Below are positions 53,048 to 61,944 of a DNA stretch of 64,000 bases, one piece after another. Source of the stretch: Herbaspirillum autotrophicum (GTDB lineage: Bacteria > Pseudomonadota > Gammaproteobacteria > Burkholderiales > Burkholderiaceae_D); contig NZ_LFLS01000021.1 in the NCBI RefSeq assembly GCF_001189915.1, forward strand, positions 1-64,000, in the 5' to 3' direction. Numbering within the stretch: position 1 is the first letter of the stretch; each line of letters starts with the position of its first letter. The notes under the pieces were generated by a model that was not told the DNA's origin, did no database searches, and saw only the letters and a list, made by a program, of their open reading frames with translations. Made by a program: the position numbers and the translations under genes.

Positions 53048-53100
53048 TAGCGGTTTTCTTATTGAAAGCCTTCACTGCAGCGCAGATGGCGATACCAACG

Positions 53101-54009
53101 ATGACTACAGACATCAAAAAGACAGCCGTGAAAAAACCAGCTGCGGCGGCCAAAAGCGCAAACGCCAAAATGAAACCGGTGAAGAACGCCGAGGCCGCCA
53201 ATACGTCGCCGGCAGGCAATCCGGCTGACGTAGCGGAAAGCAGTGCGGTCGACTCGCCGTTGTATGTCAATTCCGTGGAAAAAAGCATGCGGGTGCTGAT
53301 GGCCTTCGACGGCCAGCAGCGTCAGTTGTCGCTGTCGCAGATCGCCGCCGTGACCGGTTTTGATCTGAGCACGGCGCAGCGCTTTACCTTCACGCTGACC
53401 GCGCTCGGTTATCTGAGCAAGGATGAGGAAAGCCGCAAGTATGAACTGGCGCCCAAGGTGCTCAACTTCGCTTATCACTATCTGGCGTCCAGCGAACTGG
53501 TGCGGCGCGCCACGCCTTACTTGCAACAGCTCAGCCAGGAAACCGAAGAAACCACCAATCTGACGATTCTGGATGGCTCGGATATCGTGTTCGTGCAACG
53601 TATCGTCAGCCGCAACGTGCTCAACCCGACCGTGGTCTCGGGTACCCGGTTGCCGGCATTTTGCACGGCATCCGGTCTGGCCATCCTGTCGCGCATGGAC
53701 GAGGTCGACGTCGACCGCATCCTGTCCATGACCGACCTCAGGATGCATACACCGTTCACGGTCACCGATCCGGTCAAGATCAAACAACGGCTGGCCATGT
53801 TTCGCGAACAGGGCTATGCCCACATTCGCGAAGAATATTTTTTGGGCGATATGTCCACCGCCGCTGCCGTCACCGATTTTCGCGGACGTGCGGTAGGCGC
53901 GGTCAACGTCGCCGTCACCAAGGCGCGCTGGGTGGATGACAACGACGAGCGCCGCTATGCGGATCTGGTCATGTCGGCCGCCCGCGCCATTTCCGTTCAG
54001 GGCAGATAA
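53101..54009 (+). CDS. IclR-family transcriptional regulator
   Basis: 302 residues from ATG 53101. The first 60 residues are Lys/Ala-rich and unstructured, longer than usual for IclR proteins. HTH about 65-130 (VNSVEKSMRVLMAF; LSLSQIAAVTGFDLSTAQRFTFTLTALGYL). Effector domain about 145-300 with the usual RLPAFCTASGLAILS. It lies at the end of the importer / CoA-ligase operon and is its likely regulator. Confidence 0.9.
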   Translation: MTTDIKKTAVKKPAAAAKSANAKMKPVKNAEAANTSPAGNPADVAESSAVDSPLYVNSVEKSMRVLMAFDGQQRQLSLSQIAAVTGFDLSTAQRFTFTLTALGYLSKDEESRKYELAPKVLNFAYHYLASSELVRRATPYLQQLSQETEETTNLTILDGSDIVFVQRIVSRNVLNPTVVSGTRLPAFCTASGLAILSRMDEVDVDRILSMTDLRMHTPFTVTDPVKIKQRLAMFREQGYAHIREEYFLGDMSTAAAVTDFRGRAVGAVNVAVTKARWVDDNDERRYADLVMSAARAISVQGR

Positions 54010-54062
54010 GCCTGCCGGCAACGGCGCGGAGCAATCACAGGAACAACAAGGACAGGACTGAC

Positions 54063-54872
54063 ATGAATCAAATCAGGATCGCCGTCATCGGCGGCGGCAA
54101 TATGGCGTCGGCACTGGTCAAGGGCCTGGCCGGCAACGTCACGGCGGCAAGCAATATCTGGGTGGTCGATGTCAATCCGGCGGCATTGCAGGTGCTCGCT
54201 GCGCAATTCGGCGTCAAGACCGGCAGCGATATCGCCGCCGCCATCCAAGGTGCTGACGTGATCCTGCTGGCGGTGAAGCCGCAGCATATGGATCAGGTGC
54301 TGCAAGAGATCGCGCCCGGCCTGGCAGGACAACTGGTGATTTCACTGGCGGCCGGTTTGCAAACCCGGCAGTTGTCTTCCGGCTTGCGCGGCCACAGCGC
54401 CATCGTGCGCGCCATGCCCAATACGCCGGCGCTGATCGGACGCGGCATGACCGGCCTGTTTGCGATGGCCGGCGTCACGCCGCAACAGCGCGAACTGGTC
54501 AGCGCGATGCTGAGTGCAGTCGGCAAGATTCTGTGGTTCGATGAAGAAGGCATGCTCGATGCCGTAACCGGGGTCTCCGGCAGCGGCCCGGCTTATGTAT
54601 TCCAGTTCATCGAGGCGCTGCAAAAAGCGGCGCAGGAAGTCGGCATCAGTGCCGCCGATGCCCGGGTGCTGGCAATCGAAACCGTGGCCGGCGCGGCGCA
54701 ACTGGCCGCCACCTCGGAAGAACCGGTGCAGGTATTGCGCGAGCGCGTGACCTCCAAAGGCGGCACCACCTTTGCCGGTCTCACCAGTCTCGGCAATGAC
54801 GGTTTCGACAACGTGGTTGCCAATGCAGTGAAAGCCGCCGTTGCCCGCAGCCGCGAACTGGGTGCGCAGTAG
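54063..54872 (+). CDS. proC: pyrroline-5-carboxylate reductase
   Basis: 269 residues. The start IRIAVIGGGNMASALVKGLAG is the NADPH motif. AVKPQHMDQVL, VRAMPNTPALIGRGMTGLF and the signature TGVSGSGPAYVFQFIEALQKAAQEVG follow, ending RVTSKGGTT. All are standard for ProC, the last step of proline synthesis. It is on the same strand as the IclR gene, 53 bp after it, but the function is unrelated. Confidence 0.96.
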   Translation: MNQIRIAVIGGGNMASALVKGLAGNVTAASNIWVVDVNPAALQVLAAQFGVKTGSDIAAAIQGADVILLAVKPQHMDQVLQEIAPGLAGQLVISLAAGLQTRQLSSGLRGHSAIVRAMPNTPALIGRGMTGLFAMAGVTPQQRELVSAMLSAVGKILWFDEEGMLDAVTGVSGSGPAYVFQFIEALQKAAQEVGISAADARVLAIETVAGAAQLAATSEEPVQVLRERVTSKGGTTFAGLTSLGNDGFDNVVANAVKAAVARSRELGAQ

Positions 54873-54895
54873 TAACACCGCTGCTCCCGGGCAGA

Positions 54896-56317
54896 CTAGT
54901 CCCCTGCCCGCGCTGTCGCCAGCCACCACGCTGCGGCGGCCAGCATCGATACCGCCACGGCGAGGCACAACACAATGCGCATGCCGGCCACCAGCGGCTG
55001 AAATGCCGTAATGAGAGTGCCAAAGATGGCGACCCCGAGCGCGGCGCCGGTCTGACGCGCCGCATTGAGGACCGCTGCCGCCACCCCTGCACTCTCCTTG
55101 CCGACCGTGCTCATGGCCGGAGCGGTCGCGGCCGGCGAGATGAAGCCCGACGCCAGTCCGATCGCCAGCATCGGCGCTACCGCCAACCAATACGATGAAA
55201 TCCCTGCCGCCGCCAGCAAACCGAGCGCACCGGCGGCATACAAGCCGAACGCCGCGCACATGGACCCGCGCCGGCCACCGCATTTGACCAGCCGGTTGGA
55301 AATGAGGCTGCCCAGCGCCACCATGATCGTCATCGGCAGGAAGGCGAGCCCGGCCGCCAGCGGTGAATAACCTTTGGCCTGTTGCCAATCCAGACTGGTG
55401 ACGAAAAACAAACCGTAGAACACGAATGCCGATGCCATCGAAACGCAGGTTGATCCGGCGAAGATGCCGTTATTGAACAAGGCCAGTGGCAGCATCGGCT
55501 CCCGGTGGCGCAGTTCGGCCACGAGAAATACCACCCAGGCGATTACCGTCAGCGCGATCCCCGCCACGATCACCGGCGATCCCCAGCCCAGCGCGCGGCC
55601 TTCGATCAGCACCGCAATCAATCCGCCCAGCGCGATGATGGCCGACAATTGCCCCGCCAGATCGAAGCGCTGCGCCGGCAACGCAGTGGCGTCACCGGGA
55701 ATGCGCAGCGTCATCCCGATTCCCAGCAAGCCGACCGGTACATTGACAAAGAAGATGCTGCGCCAGTCAAACAACTGAATCAGTATGCCGCCCACCAGCG
55801 GTCCGGCCGCCATGGCGATACCGCCGCAAGCAACCCAGATGCCGACGGCGCGCGCCCGCTGGTGCGGATCGGGGCAGGCCTGATTGATCAGTTTCAGCGA
55901 ACACGGCACCAGCATGGCGGCCCCGGCACCCTGCAAGACGCGCGCCATGACGAGCGTTGGCAGGTCCGGCGCCATGCCGCACGCCACCGATGCCAGGGTG
56001 AACAACGCCAGCCCGGCCAGATAGATATTGCGCGCGCCCCGGCGGTCGCCCAGCTTGCCGCCGCTCAGCAACAGGCTGGCAAACGCCAGCGTGTAGGCAT
56101 TCATCACCCATTGCAGTCCTTCGATATGGGTCGCCAGCGACGTGGCAATATCGTTCAGCGCGACATTGACGATTGAGGTATCCAGCAAGACGATGACATA
56201 GCTGACGCTGGTGGCGGCCAGCACCCGGCGCGCCGTCAAGCCCTCCGGATCGCGGCCCGGGATTGCCTGCAACCGCGCAGGGCGGCTGCCTGTTTTGATA
56301 TTGGTGTTGTCAGTCAT
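54896..56317 (-). CDS. DHA2-family MFS exporter (EmrB/QacA type)
   Basis: About 473 residues from ATG 56317; a start as far as 56368 is possible. About 14 helices. The VIVLLDTSIVNVALNDIA motif and GKLGDRRGARNIYLAGLALF are typical of 14-helix drug:proton antiporters. No EmrA-type adaptor gene is adjacent. Upstream lie a perfect 24-bp palindrome (56367-56390) and a short AraC-type gene, both candidates for its control. Confidence 0.9.
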   Translation of the reverse strand: MTDNTNIKTGSRPARLQAIPGRDPEGLTARRVLAATSVSYVIVLLDTSIVNVALNDIATSLATHIEGLQWVMNAYTLAFASLLLSGGKLGDRRGARNIYLAGLALFTLASVACGMAPDLPTLVMARVLQGAGAAMLVPCSLKLINQACPDPHQRARAVGIWVACGGIAMAAGPLVGGILIQLFDWRSIFFVNVPVGLLGIGMTLRIPGDATALPAQRFDLAGQLSAIIALGGLIAVLIEGRALGWGSPVIVAGIALTVIAWVVFLVAELRHREPMLPLALFNNGIFAGSTCVSMASAFVFYGLFFVTSLDWQQAKGYSPLAAGLAFLPMTIMVALGSLISNRLVKCGGRRGSMCAAFGLYAAGALGLLAAAGISSYWLAVAPMLAIGLASGFISPAATAPAMSTVGKESAGVAAAVLNAARQTGAALGVAIFGTLITAFQPLVAGMRIVLCLAVAVSMLAAAAWWLATARAGD

Positions 56318-56366
56318 CCTCGGGTCCGCGGCAAAAGCATGGAGCCTAACGTGGATGAGATGCCGC

Positions 56367-56390
56367 ATGCTTCGCTACGTAGCGAAGCAT
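56367..56390. promoter_or_regulatory. perfect 24-bp palindrome upstream of the exporter gene
   Basis: ATGCTTCGCTAC followed directly by its reverse complement, no spacer. It lies 50 bp before the exporter start and 110 bp below the end of the AraC-type gene. Length and symmetry resemble operators of TetR/MarR-type dimers rather than AraC sites, yet no such regulator is encoded next to it. Confidence 0.6.
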
Positions 56391-56499
56391 CGTGACCGGT
56401 CTGAGGACAGCGCCGGTGAACGCGGATCGCGAATGCCGCACCGTCACTGGCGGTTGCCATAGCTTGCCGCGCCGGGCAATGCCGCCATCAGGATATTGC

Positions 56500-56973
56500 T
56501 CAGCGCGTTCCCTGCCGCCGGAACTCACGCGGCGTCATGCCATGCGCGCGCCGGAATGCCCGGCTGAAATCGGAGGCACTGCGAAAGCCGGCAGCGTAGG
56601 CGATATCGATGATCGGGCGCTGCGGGACCCGCACCAGAATCACGCTGGCCTCTTGCAGACGGCAGCAGCGGATGTAGCGGGCCAGGCCGCCCTCGGCGCC
56701 AAACATGCGGTACAACGTGGGACGCGAAAGTTGAAAGGCGGCCTGGATGGTGCCCGGCGACAGCCGTGCCGAATCCAGCCGGTCATTGATATAGTCGCGG
56801 ATGCTGTCGATCAGGCAATTGCGTTCTGCGGCCTTGCGCCGTATCGCTGCGGGTGATTCACTGCGTTGCCGCACGCCGCTGCGCACGCCGCCGAAGCGGT
56901 GCTCCGGGGCGGTCGCGCCAGAGGCTGATACCGCCGGCTGCGGACCGGCGCTCATATATTGCATTTTTATCAT
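56500..56973 (-). CDS. short AraC-type protein, DNA-binding domain only
   Basis: 157 residues. The last 105 are an AraC double HTH (IRDYINDRLDSARLSPGTIQAAFQLSRPTLYRMFG; PIIDIAYAAGFRSASDFSRAFRRAHGMTPREFR). The first 50 are low-complexity. Related regulators carry a ligand domain of about 180 residues in front; only 112 bp remain between this gene and the next, so that domain is absent. Either a minimal SoxS/MarA-like regulator or a truncated one. It may control the DHA2 exporter downstream. Confidence 0.75.
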   Translation of the reverse strand: MIKMQYMSAGPQPAVSASGATAPEHRFGGVRSGVRQRSESPAAIRRKAAERNCLIDSIRDYINDRLDSARLSPGTIQAAFQLSRPTLYRMFGAEGGLARYIRCCRLQEASVILVRVPQRPIIDIAYAAGFRSASDFSRAFRRAHGMTPREFRRQGTR

Positions 56974-57030
56974 CCTCCTCTGCAGCCTTGTGAATGCACG
57001 TCACTGTAGGACCTGCGCCGCCCGCTTGTC

Positions 57031-57050
57031 TGTAGCACAAACGCGCTACA
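57031..57050. promoter_or_regulatory. inverted repeat TGTAGC-N8-GCTACA in the AraC / response regulator gap
   Basis: A 6-bp inverted repeat 36 bp before the response-regulator start and 58 bp from the AraC-type start. It could bind either protein. Confidence 0.4.
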
Positions 57051-57085
57051 AAAGCGGCGGCCCGGCGGCGTACAATGGCACTCCT

Positions 57086-57805
57086 ATGCCAGCCACTCCA
57101 GACAGTCCTGCCGCCACCATCCACGTCGCCATCGTCGAGGATGATCCCGACTTTCGCGCCGCCTTGAGCAAGGTGGTACAAGCCGCACCGGACATGCGGC
57201 TGGCGCACACCGCAGCGACCCGGGCCGAGGGCTTGCTGATGTTGCAAGGGCCGCCGGCCGATGTGTTGCTGGTTGATCTCGGTTTGCCCGATGGCTCCGG
57301 CATTGACGTGATCCAGACCGCCGTCGTGCAATGGCCAAGCTGCCACATCATGGTCAGCACCAATTTCGGTGATGAAACCCATGTCATGCGCTCGATTGAA
57401 GCCGGTGCTGCCGGCTATCTGCTGAAAGACAGTTCGCCGGCCAGGATGAGTGATGAAATTCGCAGCCTCGCCAGCGGCGGCAGCCCGATCAGCCCCATCA
57501 TCGCGCGTCAGGTATTGGCGCGGTTTCGGGCCGGTGCAAGCGGCCAGGCCGGCGCCGCGGCAGCGCCGGAAGCGGCCGCGAACACTGAAAAAGCGGCAGC
57601 GGCCGCCGGCCTGTTGTCGGCGCGGGAACGGGAAGTGCTCGACTACATTACGCGCGGTTTTACTACTCACGAAATAGCACGTCTGATGCAGTTATCGCAT
57701 TTCACGGTACGCACGTTCGTGCGCCGCATCTACGACAAACTCAAAGTCACCTCCAAGACCGAAGCCATTTACGAGGCAAGGACCCTTGGTTTGCTGCCCG
57801 ATTAA
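57086..57805 (+). CDS. NarL/LuxR-type response regulator
   Basis: 239 residues from ATG 57086. Receiver domain about 12-130 with acidic pair Glu18/Asp19, phosphoacceptor Asp64 in LLVDLGLPDG and Lys114 in GYLLKDSS. An Ala-rich linker (about 158-182), then LuxR HTH (LSAREREVLDYITRGFTTHEIARLMQLSHFTVRTFVRRIYDKL). Partner of the histidine kinase encoded 42 bp downstream. Confidence 0.92.
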   Translation: MPATPDSPAATIHVAIVEDDPDFRAALSKVVQAAPDMRLAHTAATRAEGLLMLQGPPADVLLVDLGLPDGSGIDVIQTAVVQWPSCHIMVSTNFGDETHVMRSIEAGAAGYLLKDSSPARMSDEIRSLASGGSPISPIIARQVLARFRAGASGQAGAAAAPEAAANTEKAAAAAGLLSAREREVLDYITRGFTTHEIARLMQLSHFTVRTFVRRIYDKLKVTSKTEAIYEARTLGLLPD

Positions 57806-57847
57806 GTACCGTGTCGCAAACCGATGCCGGTCGGTTATGATGCCGAC

Positions 57848-59797
57848 ATGAAACTGCGCCCGGCCTCCCTTTTTTCCAGTGCGATCTTCGTCTTTTCTCT
57901 GGCGTTGCTGGTCGCCGTGGGTGCCTGGTATCTGCAGACCAGCAATGCCGGATCGGCGACCAGCCTCCATCTGACGCATGCCGAATGGCAGGATACGGAT
58001 ACCCGCGTCACGGCCGCGCCGCCACTCAGCATTGACCGCAGCAGCTTGCCGCCGACGTGGCAAGCCATCGTGTTGCCGGCCACCTTGCCGGTGAACCCGG
58101 GGCCGCAGACACAAACCGGCGATGCCGGCCAGACGCCGCTGCGCACCACCTGGATCCGACTCACGCCGGACGAGCGCAACGTCGCTGCCGGTCCGCTGAT
58201 GCTATATGGCGCGCGCATCAAGACCAGCGGCAACGTGACCCTTTATGCCAATGGCCGGCTGGTACAGCGGGTGCAAGCGCAAGGTGAACTCTGGAACAGC
58301 TTGTTCACGCCCTTGTGGGTGCCGCTGGATCAGGCTGTCGATGGCGCACCGTTACAGGAAATCCTGATCCGTGTGGAGCACGCAGCCGAAACGCCGGTGG
58401 GCTTGTCTTCGCTGTGGATCGGGCCGGCGGCGGCATTGCAAGGCCGCTATTACCTGCGCCAGTGGTTGCAGCGGGAATTGCCGGCCACGCTCAGTGCCGC
58501 CTTCATGGCGGTCGGCATTTTTGCCCTGTTCGTCTGGTTCAGACGCCGTCATGAAACCAGCTATCTGCTGTTCTTCAATCTGGCGGCAGTATCGTTCGTC
58601 GGCCATCTGCACTACTACGTCAGCCTGCCGATTGTCAGCGACTGGTTTGCGTGGCTGACGGCGAACGCCTTGTTCTGGTTGCTGATGGTGATCCATCTGT
58701 TTTTGCGTCAGTTGCACGGACAAGCACTGACCTGGCTGACCCGAGCCGTGGTTGGCGTGACCCTGCTGATCAGCATCCTCAGCATGCCGGTGCCGGGCAT
58801 CCTGCCGGTCTATCCGAGCACCTCGCTGCTGGTGCCGCTGGTGTATGCCATCGCGGTGATCATGGGGGTGGTGGTCAGCGTCACGGGCGCCCTCTGTTCC
58901 CGCGGACGTTCGCGCGACGGTCTGCTGGTGGCGGTCGGCGTGGCGGCCTCGACCCTGCTCGGGATGTCCGACTGGCTGCTGCACAACAATGTCATCGGTC
59001 CCGAAGGCTGGTTCCTCGGCGCCTATACCAATGCCGTCACCTTCGCCATGTTCGGCACCTTGATGTACCGCCATTACGTCGGCGCCATCGCCGCAGTGGA
59101 ACAGCTCAATGCCAGTCTGGCGCAACGCCTGCAACAACGCGAAACCGAGCTGGAACTGAGCCATCAGCGCCTGCGCCAGGCAGCCCTGCGCCAAAGCATC
59201 AGTGACGAGCGTCAGCGGCTGATGCAAGACATGCACGATGGGCTGGGATCGTCATTGATCAGCGCCATCCGTTCGGTAGAACATGGCGGCGTCAGCGACA
59301 GCAAGATATCGCAAATACTCAAGGACTGTCTGGATGATTTGAAGCTGACCATCGATTCGATGGAGCCGGTGGAAGCGGATTTACTGTTGTTGCTGGCGAC
59401 CCTGCGCTTCCGGCTGGAGCCGCGTCTGGAAGACACCAATATCAAGCTGGTCTGGGAAGTACAGGAACTGCCGGCGCTGGACTGGCTGGAGCCGTCCAGC
59501 GCGCTGCATATCTTGCGCATCGTGCAGGAAAGCATCGCCAATATCCTGCGCCATACCAGTGCCGACAGGATCCGCGTGCACACCGCAGCCGAGGCAGACG
59601 GCGTGGTCGTCATGATTGAAGACAACGGTGCCGGCTTCGACCCCGACCAGGCGCTGCTGCGCGCCGCCGGGCGCGGCTTGCATAATCAGCAGCGACGCGC
59701 CAGATCCATTGACGGCAGCGTAGCCTGGCACTCGACCGCAGCCGGCACCCGTTTTACGCTGTGGCTGCCGCTGCGGCGCCAGGTGTCTGGCGCCTAG
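57848..59797 (+). CDS. NarL-type sensor histidine kinase with 7TM-like sensor
   Basis: 649 residues. One N-terminal helix, a periplasmic domain (about 35-205), then a set of about seven helices (about 215-415) like a 7TM-DISM sensor. A coiled region and the HisKA_3 dimer domain follow, with the phosphoacceptor His in RQRLMQDMHDGLGSSL. The ATPase domain has IVQESIANILRHT and VMIEDNGAGFDP. Ligand unknown. ATG at 57848 preferred over the TTG/GTG extension. Confidence 0.88.
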   Translation: MKLRPASLFSSAIFVFSLALLVAVGAWYLQTSNAGSATSLHLTHAEWQDTDTRVTAAPPLSIDRSSLPPTWQAIVLPATLPVNPGPQTQTGDAGQTPLRTTWIRLTPDERNVAAGPLMLYGARIKTSGNVTLYANGRLVQRVQAQGELWNSLFTPLWVPLDQAVDGAPLQEILIRVEHAAETPVGLSSLWIGPAAALQGRYYLRQWLQRELPATLSAAFMAVGIFALFVWFRRRHETSYLLFFNLAAVSFVGHLHYYVSLPIVSDWFAWLTANALFWLLMVIHLFLRQLHGQALTWLTRAVVGVTLLISILSMPVPGILPVYPSTSLLVPLVYAIAVIMGVVVSVTGALCSRGRSRDGLLVAVGVAASTLLGMSDWLLHNNVIGPEGWFLGAYTNAVTFAMFGTLMYRHYVGAIAAVEQLNASLAQRLQQRETELELSHQRLRQAALRQSISDERQRLMQDMHDGLGSSLISAIRSVEHGGVSDSKISQILKDCLDDLKLTIDSMEPVEADLLLLLATLRFRLEPRLEDTNIKLVWEVQELPALDWLEPSSALHILRIVQESIANILRHTSADRIRVHTAAEADGVVVMIEDNGAGFDPDQALLRAAGRGLHNQQRRARSIDGSVAWHSTAAGTRFTLWLPLRRQVSGA

Positions 59798-59816
59798 ACG
59801 CATTCAACACCAGCGC

Positions 59817-60476
59817 TCAACACCACAGCCGATGCAAGGTATCGCCAAACCCGCCGCGCGCGCGACAGGCAAAGCGGCTGCTGGTCTGGACCCGGGGCGC
59901 GGCGCTCCATGCGATCTGCACCCCGCATGCCAGCAGCGCCTGCACCAGCGCGACATCTTCGCCACAGCGCAAGGCGGAAAAGCCGCCGGCGCGCAAATAT
60001 GCGGCCGCCGAAACGCCGAGATTGGCGCCATGAATATGCCGGTGTCCATCGTGATCGCGATAGCAATCGTAAAACCGTTCCCGCAACAAGGCACCGCGCG
60101 CACCGTGTACGGCCCAGTCCAGCACCGACACCGTGCCGCATACCGCATCGCTGTCCAAAGCCAGTTGCCGCGGCAGCCAGTCATGCGAGACCACGCTGTC
60201 GGCATCGGTAAATGCCAGCCAGCGCGCTCCCTGTTGCAGCAGGTAACGGGCGCCGGCAGCGCGTGCCGTACCGACACTGCGCGCCCCGATCTGCAAACAC
60301 TCGACCTCAAGTGCCGCTGCCAGCAGCGCCGACCGGTCGGTACAGGCATCCAGCACCACGACGATGCGGACCTGTTCCCCCATCAGCCCGGGATGACGCG
60401 CCGCGACTTGCAGCGAGAGCAGGCAGCCACGCAGGAAATCTTCTTCATTGTGGACCGGGATCACCACGCCGATCAT
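59817..60476 (-). CDS. family 2 glycosyltransferase
   Basis: 219 residues from ATG 60474-60476. It opens IGVVIPVHNEEDFLRGCL, then VVLDACTDRSA and FTDADSVVSHDW with the DAD metal site (91-93). Soluble, no membrane helices. The start overlaps the methyltransferase stop by 4 bp (ATGA). Last gene of a four-gene operon with a PIG-L deacetylase and an acyl-CoA dehydrogenase, suggesting a small modified sugar product. Confidence 0.88.
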   Translation of the reverse strand: MIGVVIPVHNEEDFLRGCLLSLQVAARHPGLMGEQVRIVVVLDACTDRSALLAAALEVECLQIGARSVGTARAAGARYLLQQGARWLAFTDADSVVSHDWLPRQLALDSDAVCGTVSVLDWAVHGARGALLRERFYDCYRDHDGHRHIHGANLGVSAAAYLRAGGFSALRCGEDVALVQALLACGVQIAWSAAPRVQTSSRFACRARGGFGDTLHRLWC

Positions 60477-61129
60477 GCCAGCCCCTGTTGCTGCGCAATG
60501 GACGCCGGCTGGCGGCACCACATGTCGAGCAGGAAATCCTCATCCTGATAGTGCGCCATGCGATGCAGCGCCGGTATGTTGTCGAAGCCGGCGTGAATGC
60601 TTGCGGTATCGTGCAGGCGTTGCGGAAAATCGTGACGCCAGTGACAGGCCAGCAGTACGCCGTCGTCCGCCAGCGAACCATTGATCAGCGCCGGCAGCCG
60701 CTGCAAGGCCGCGGCATCCAGATAGTAGGCCAGTTCACTGATGACGATCAGATCGAAGCTGGCGCCGAGATGCGCGGGCCAGTCGGCCGGCAAGGTCATG
60801 TCGATGAAGCGGGCATGACAATGGGGCTGATGCCCCGGCGCAAAGAAATTGGGCTGGCGTTGCTGATATTGCTGCCAGCGGCGACGCGCAATATCCACCG
60901 CTGCCGGTGCCAGATCGCCGGCCAGAATGTGGTCGCAATGCGGTCCCAGCGCCAGCGTCAGCTCGCCGGTGCCGCAGCCCGGTTCGAGCGCATTGCGGAA
61001 GCGCCGGCGCGGCAGCATCGCTGTCAGCAGCGCGCGTTTGCGTTGTTCGTACCAGTTATCTTCAATCCGCCACGGATCGTCGCTGGCCTGGTACAAGGCG
61101 TCGAAATAGTCGGATGACATGGCCCGCAT
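60473..61129 (-). CDS. SAM-dependent methyltransferase, NodS-like
   Basis: 218 residues from ATG 61127-61129, which follows GGAGG. SAM motif LEPGCGTGELTLAL; later FDLIVISELAYYLD and LLACHWRHD. The opening YFDALYQASDDPWRIEDNWYEQRKRALL is typical of the NodS group, which in rhizobia N-methylates a deacetylated chitooligosaccharide. That fits the PIG-L deacetylase just upstream, although no chitin synthase is present. Confidence 0.86.
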   Translation of the reverse strand: MRAMSSDYFDALYQASDDPWRIEDNWYEQRKRALLTAMLPRRRFRNALEPGCGTGELTLALGPHCDHILAGDLAPAAVDIARRRWQQYQQRQPNFFAPGHQPHCHARFIDMTLPADWPAHLGASFDLIVISELAYYLDAAALQRLPALINGSLADDGVLLACHWRHDFPQRLHDTASIHAGFDNIPALHRMAHYQDEDFLLDMWCRQPASIAQQQGLA

Positions 61130-61170
61130 GCGCCCTCCTCGGTTTTTCAGTGACATGGTGCAAAAACAAT

Positions 61171-61944
61171 CTACACAAAATAAATTTCATAAGGCCGCAG
61201 AAAGTGCGCCAGTACTTCATTGCTGAGCACGGCGGCATTGCCGGTCGACAAATCCGGTTCCAGCTGGCTGCGATAGCACTGCAGCGCTTGCGCCTTGCGC
61301 TCCACCTGTTCTTGATCGAGTGCCAGTTTGCGCGCGCTGTGCCACGGTATGTCGCCATCATCGGGCTGACGCCAGTGCCACAGCCAGACCGGCACTTCGA
61401 TCACATGACAACCGATGCGGCGACCGACATCACGACAAACTTCGCCGACTGCATCGTGATCCGGGTGACCGTCCAGATGCCAGCTCGCCAGCAAGGTATC
61501 GCTGCGCTGCACATAGGCCAGCAGCAGATCCTGGAGTTTGAGGCGATGTTCAGCGACCCGGCTGTCCGGAATATTGGCGCGCATGATGTCGACCTGCACC
61601 AGTTCCAGCACCCCCAGCGCAGCGATGGTTTCCGCCGGCCGCAGCTGCGCCAGCAAACCGGCGCTCATGGCGGAGCCACTGGCATGACTGCCCTCGCCAT
61701 CCGACACCGCAATCAGCAAGATATCGCGCCCGGCTTGCGCCAGCGCCATCAGCAAGCCGGCACAACCCAGCACTTCATCATCCGGATGCGGTGCCACCAC
61801 CACCGCCCGCGATCCGGCCGGCACCAATTGCGCCGCGCCAACCTCCGGCACTTGTGCCATGCGGGGGTGTTCACGCCAATGCTGTTCGACCGTGCCGGGA
61901 TGATTTTGCAAGCGCTCGGCAGGCGTTGAAATCACAGTTGCCAT
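61171..61944 (-). CDS. PIG-L/LmbE-family deacetylase
   Basis: 257 residues. Zinc motif APHPDDEVLGCAG (HPDDE 53-57) and the second site WHLDGHPDHDAVG. The family removes N-acetyl groups from GlcNAc-type sugars. It overlaps the acyl-CoA dehydrogenase end by 13 bp and is followed by the methyltransferase at 41 bp. Confidence 0.9.
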   Translation of the reverse strand: MATVISTPAERLQNHPGTVEQHWREHPRMAQVPEVGAAQLVPAGSRAVVVAPHPDDEVLGCAGLLMALAQAGRDILLIAVSDGEGSHASGSAMSAGLLAQLRPAETIAALGVLELVQVDIMRANIPDSRVAEHRLKLQDLLLAYVQRSDTLLASWHLDGHPDHDAVGEVCRDVGRRIGCHVIEVPVWLWHWRQPDDGDIPWHSARKLALDQEQVERKAQALQCYRSQLEPDLSTGNAAVLSNEVLAHFLRPYEIYFV

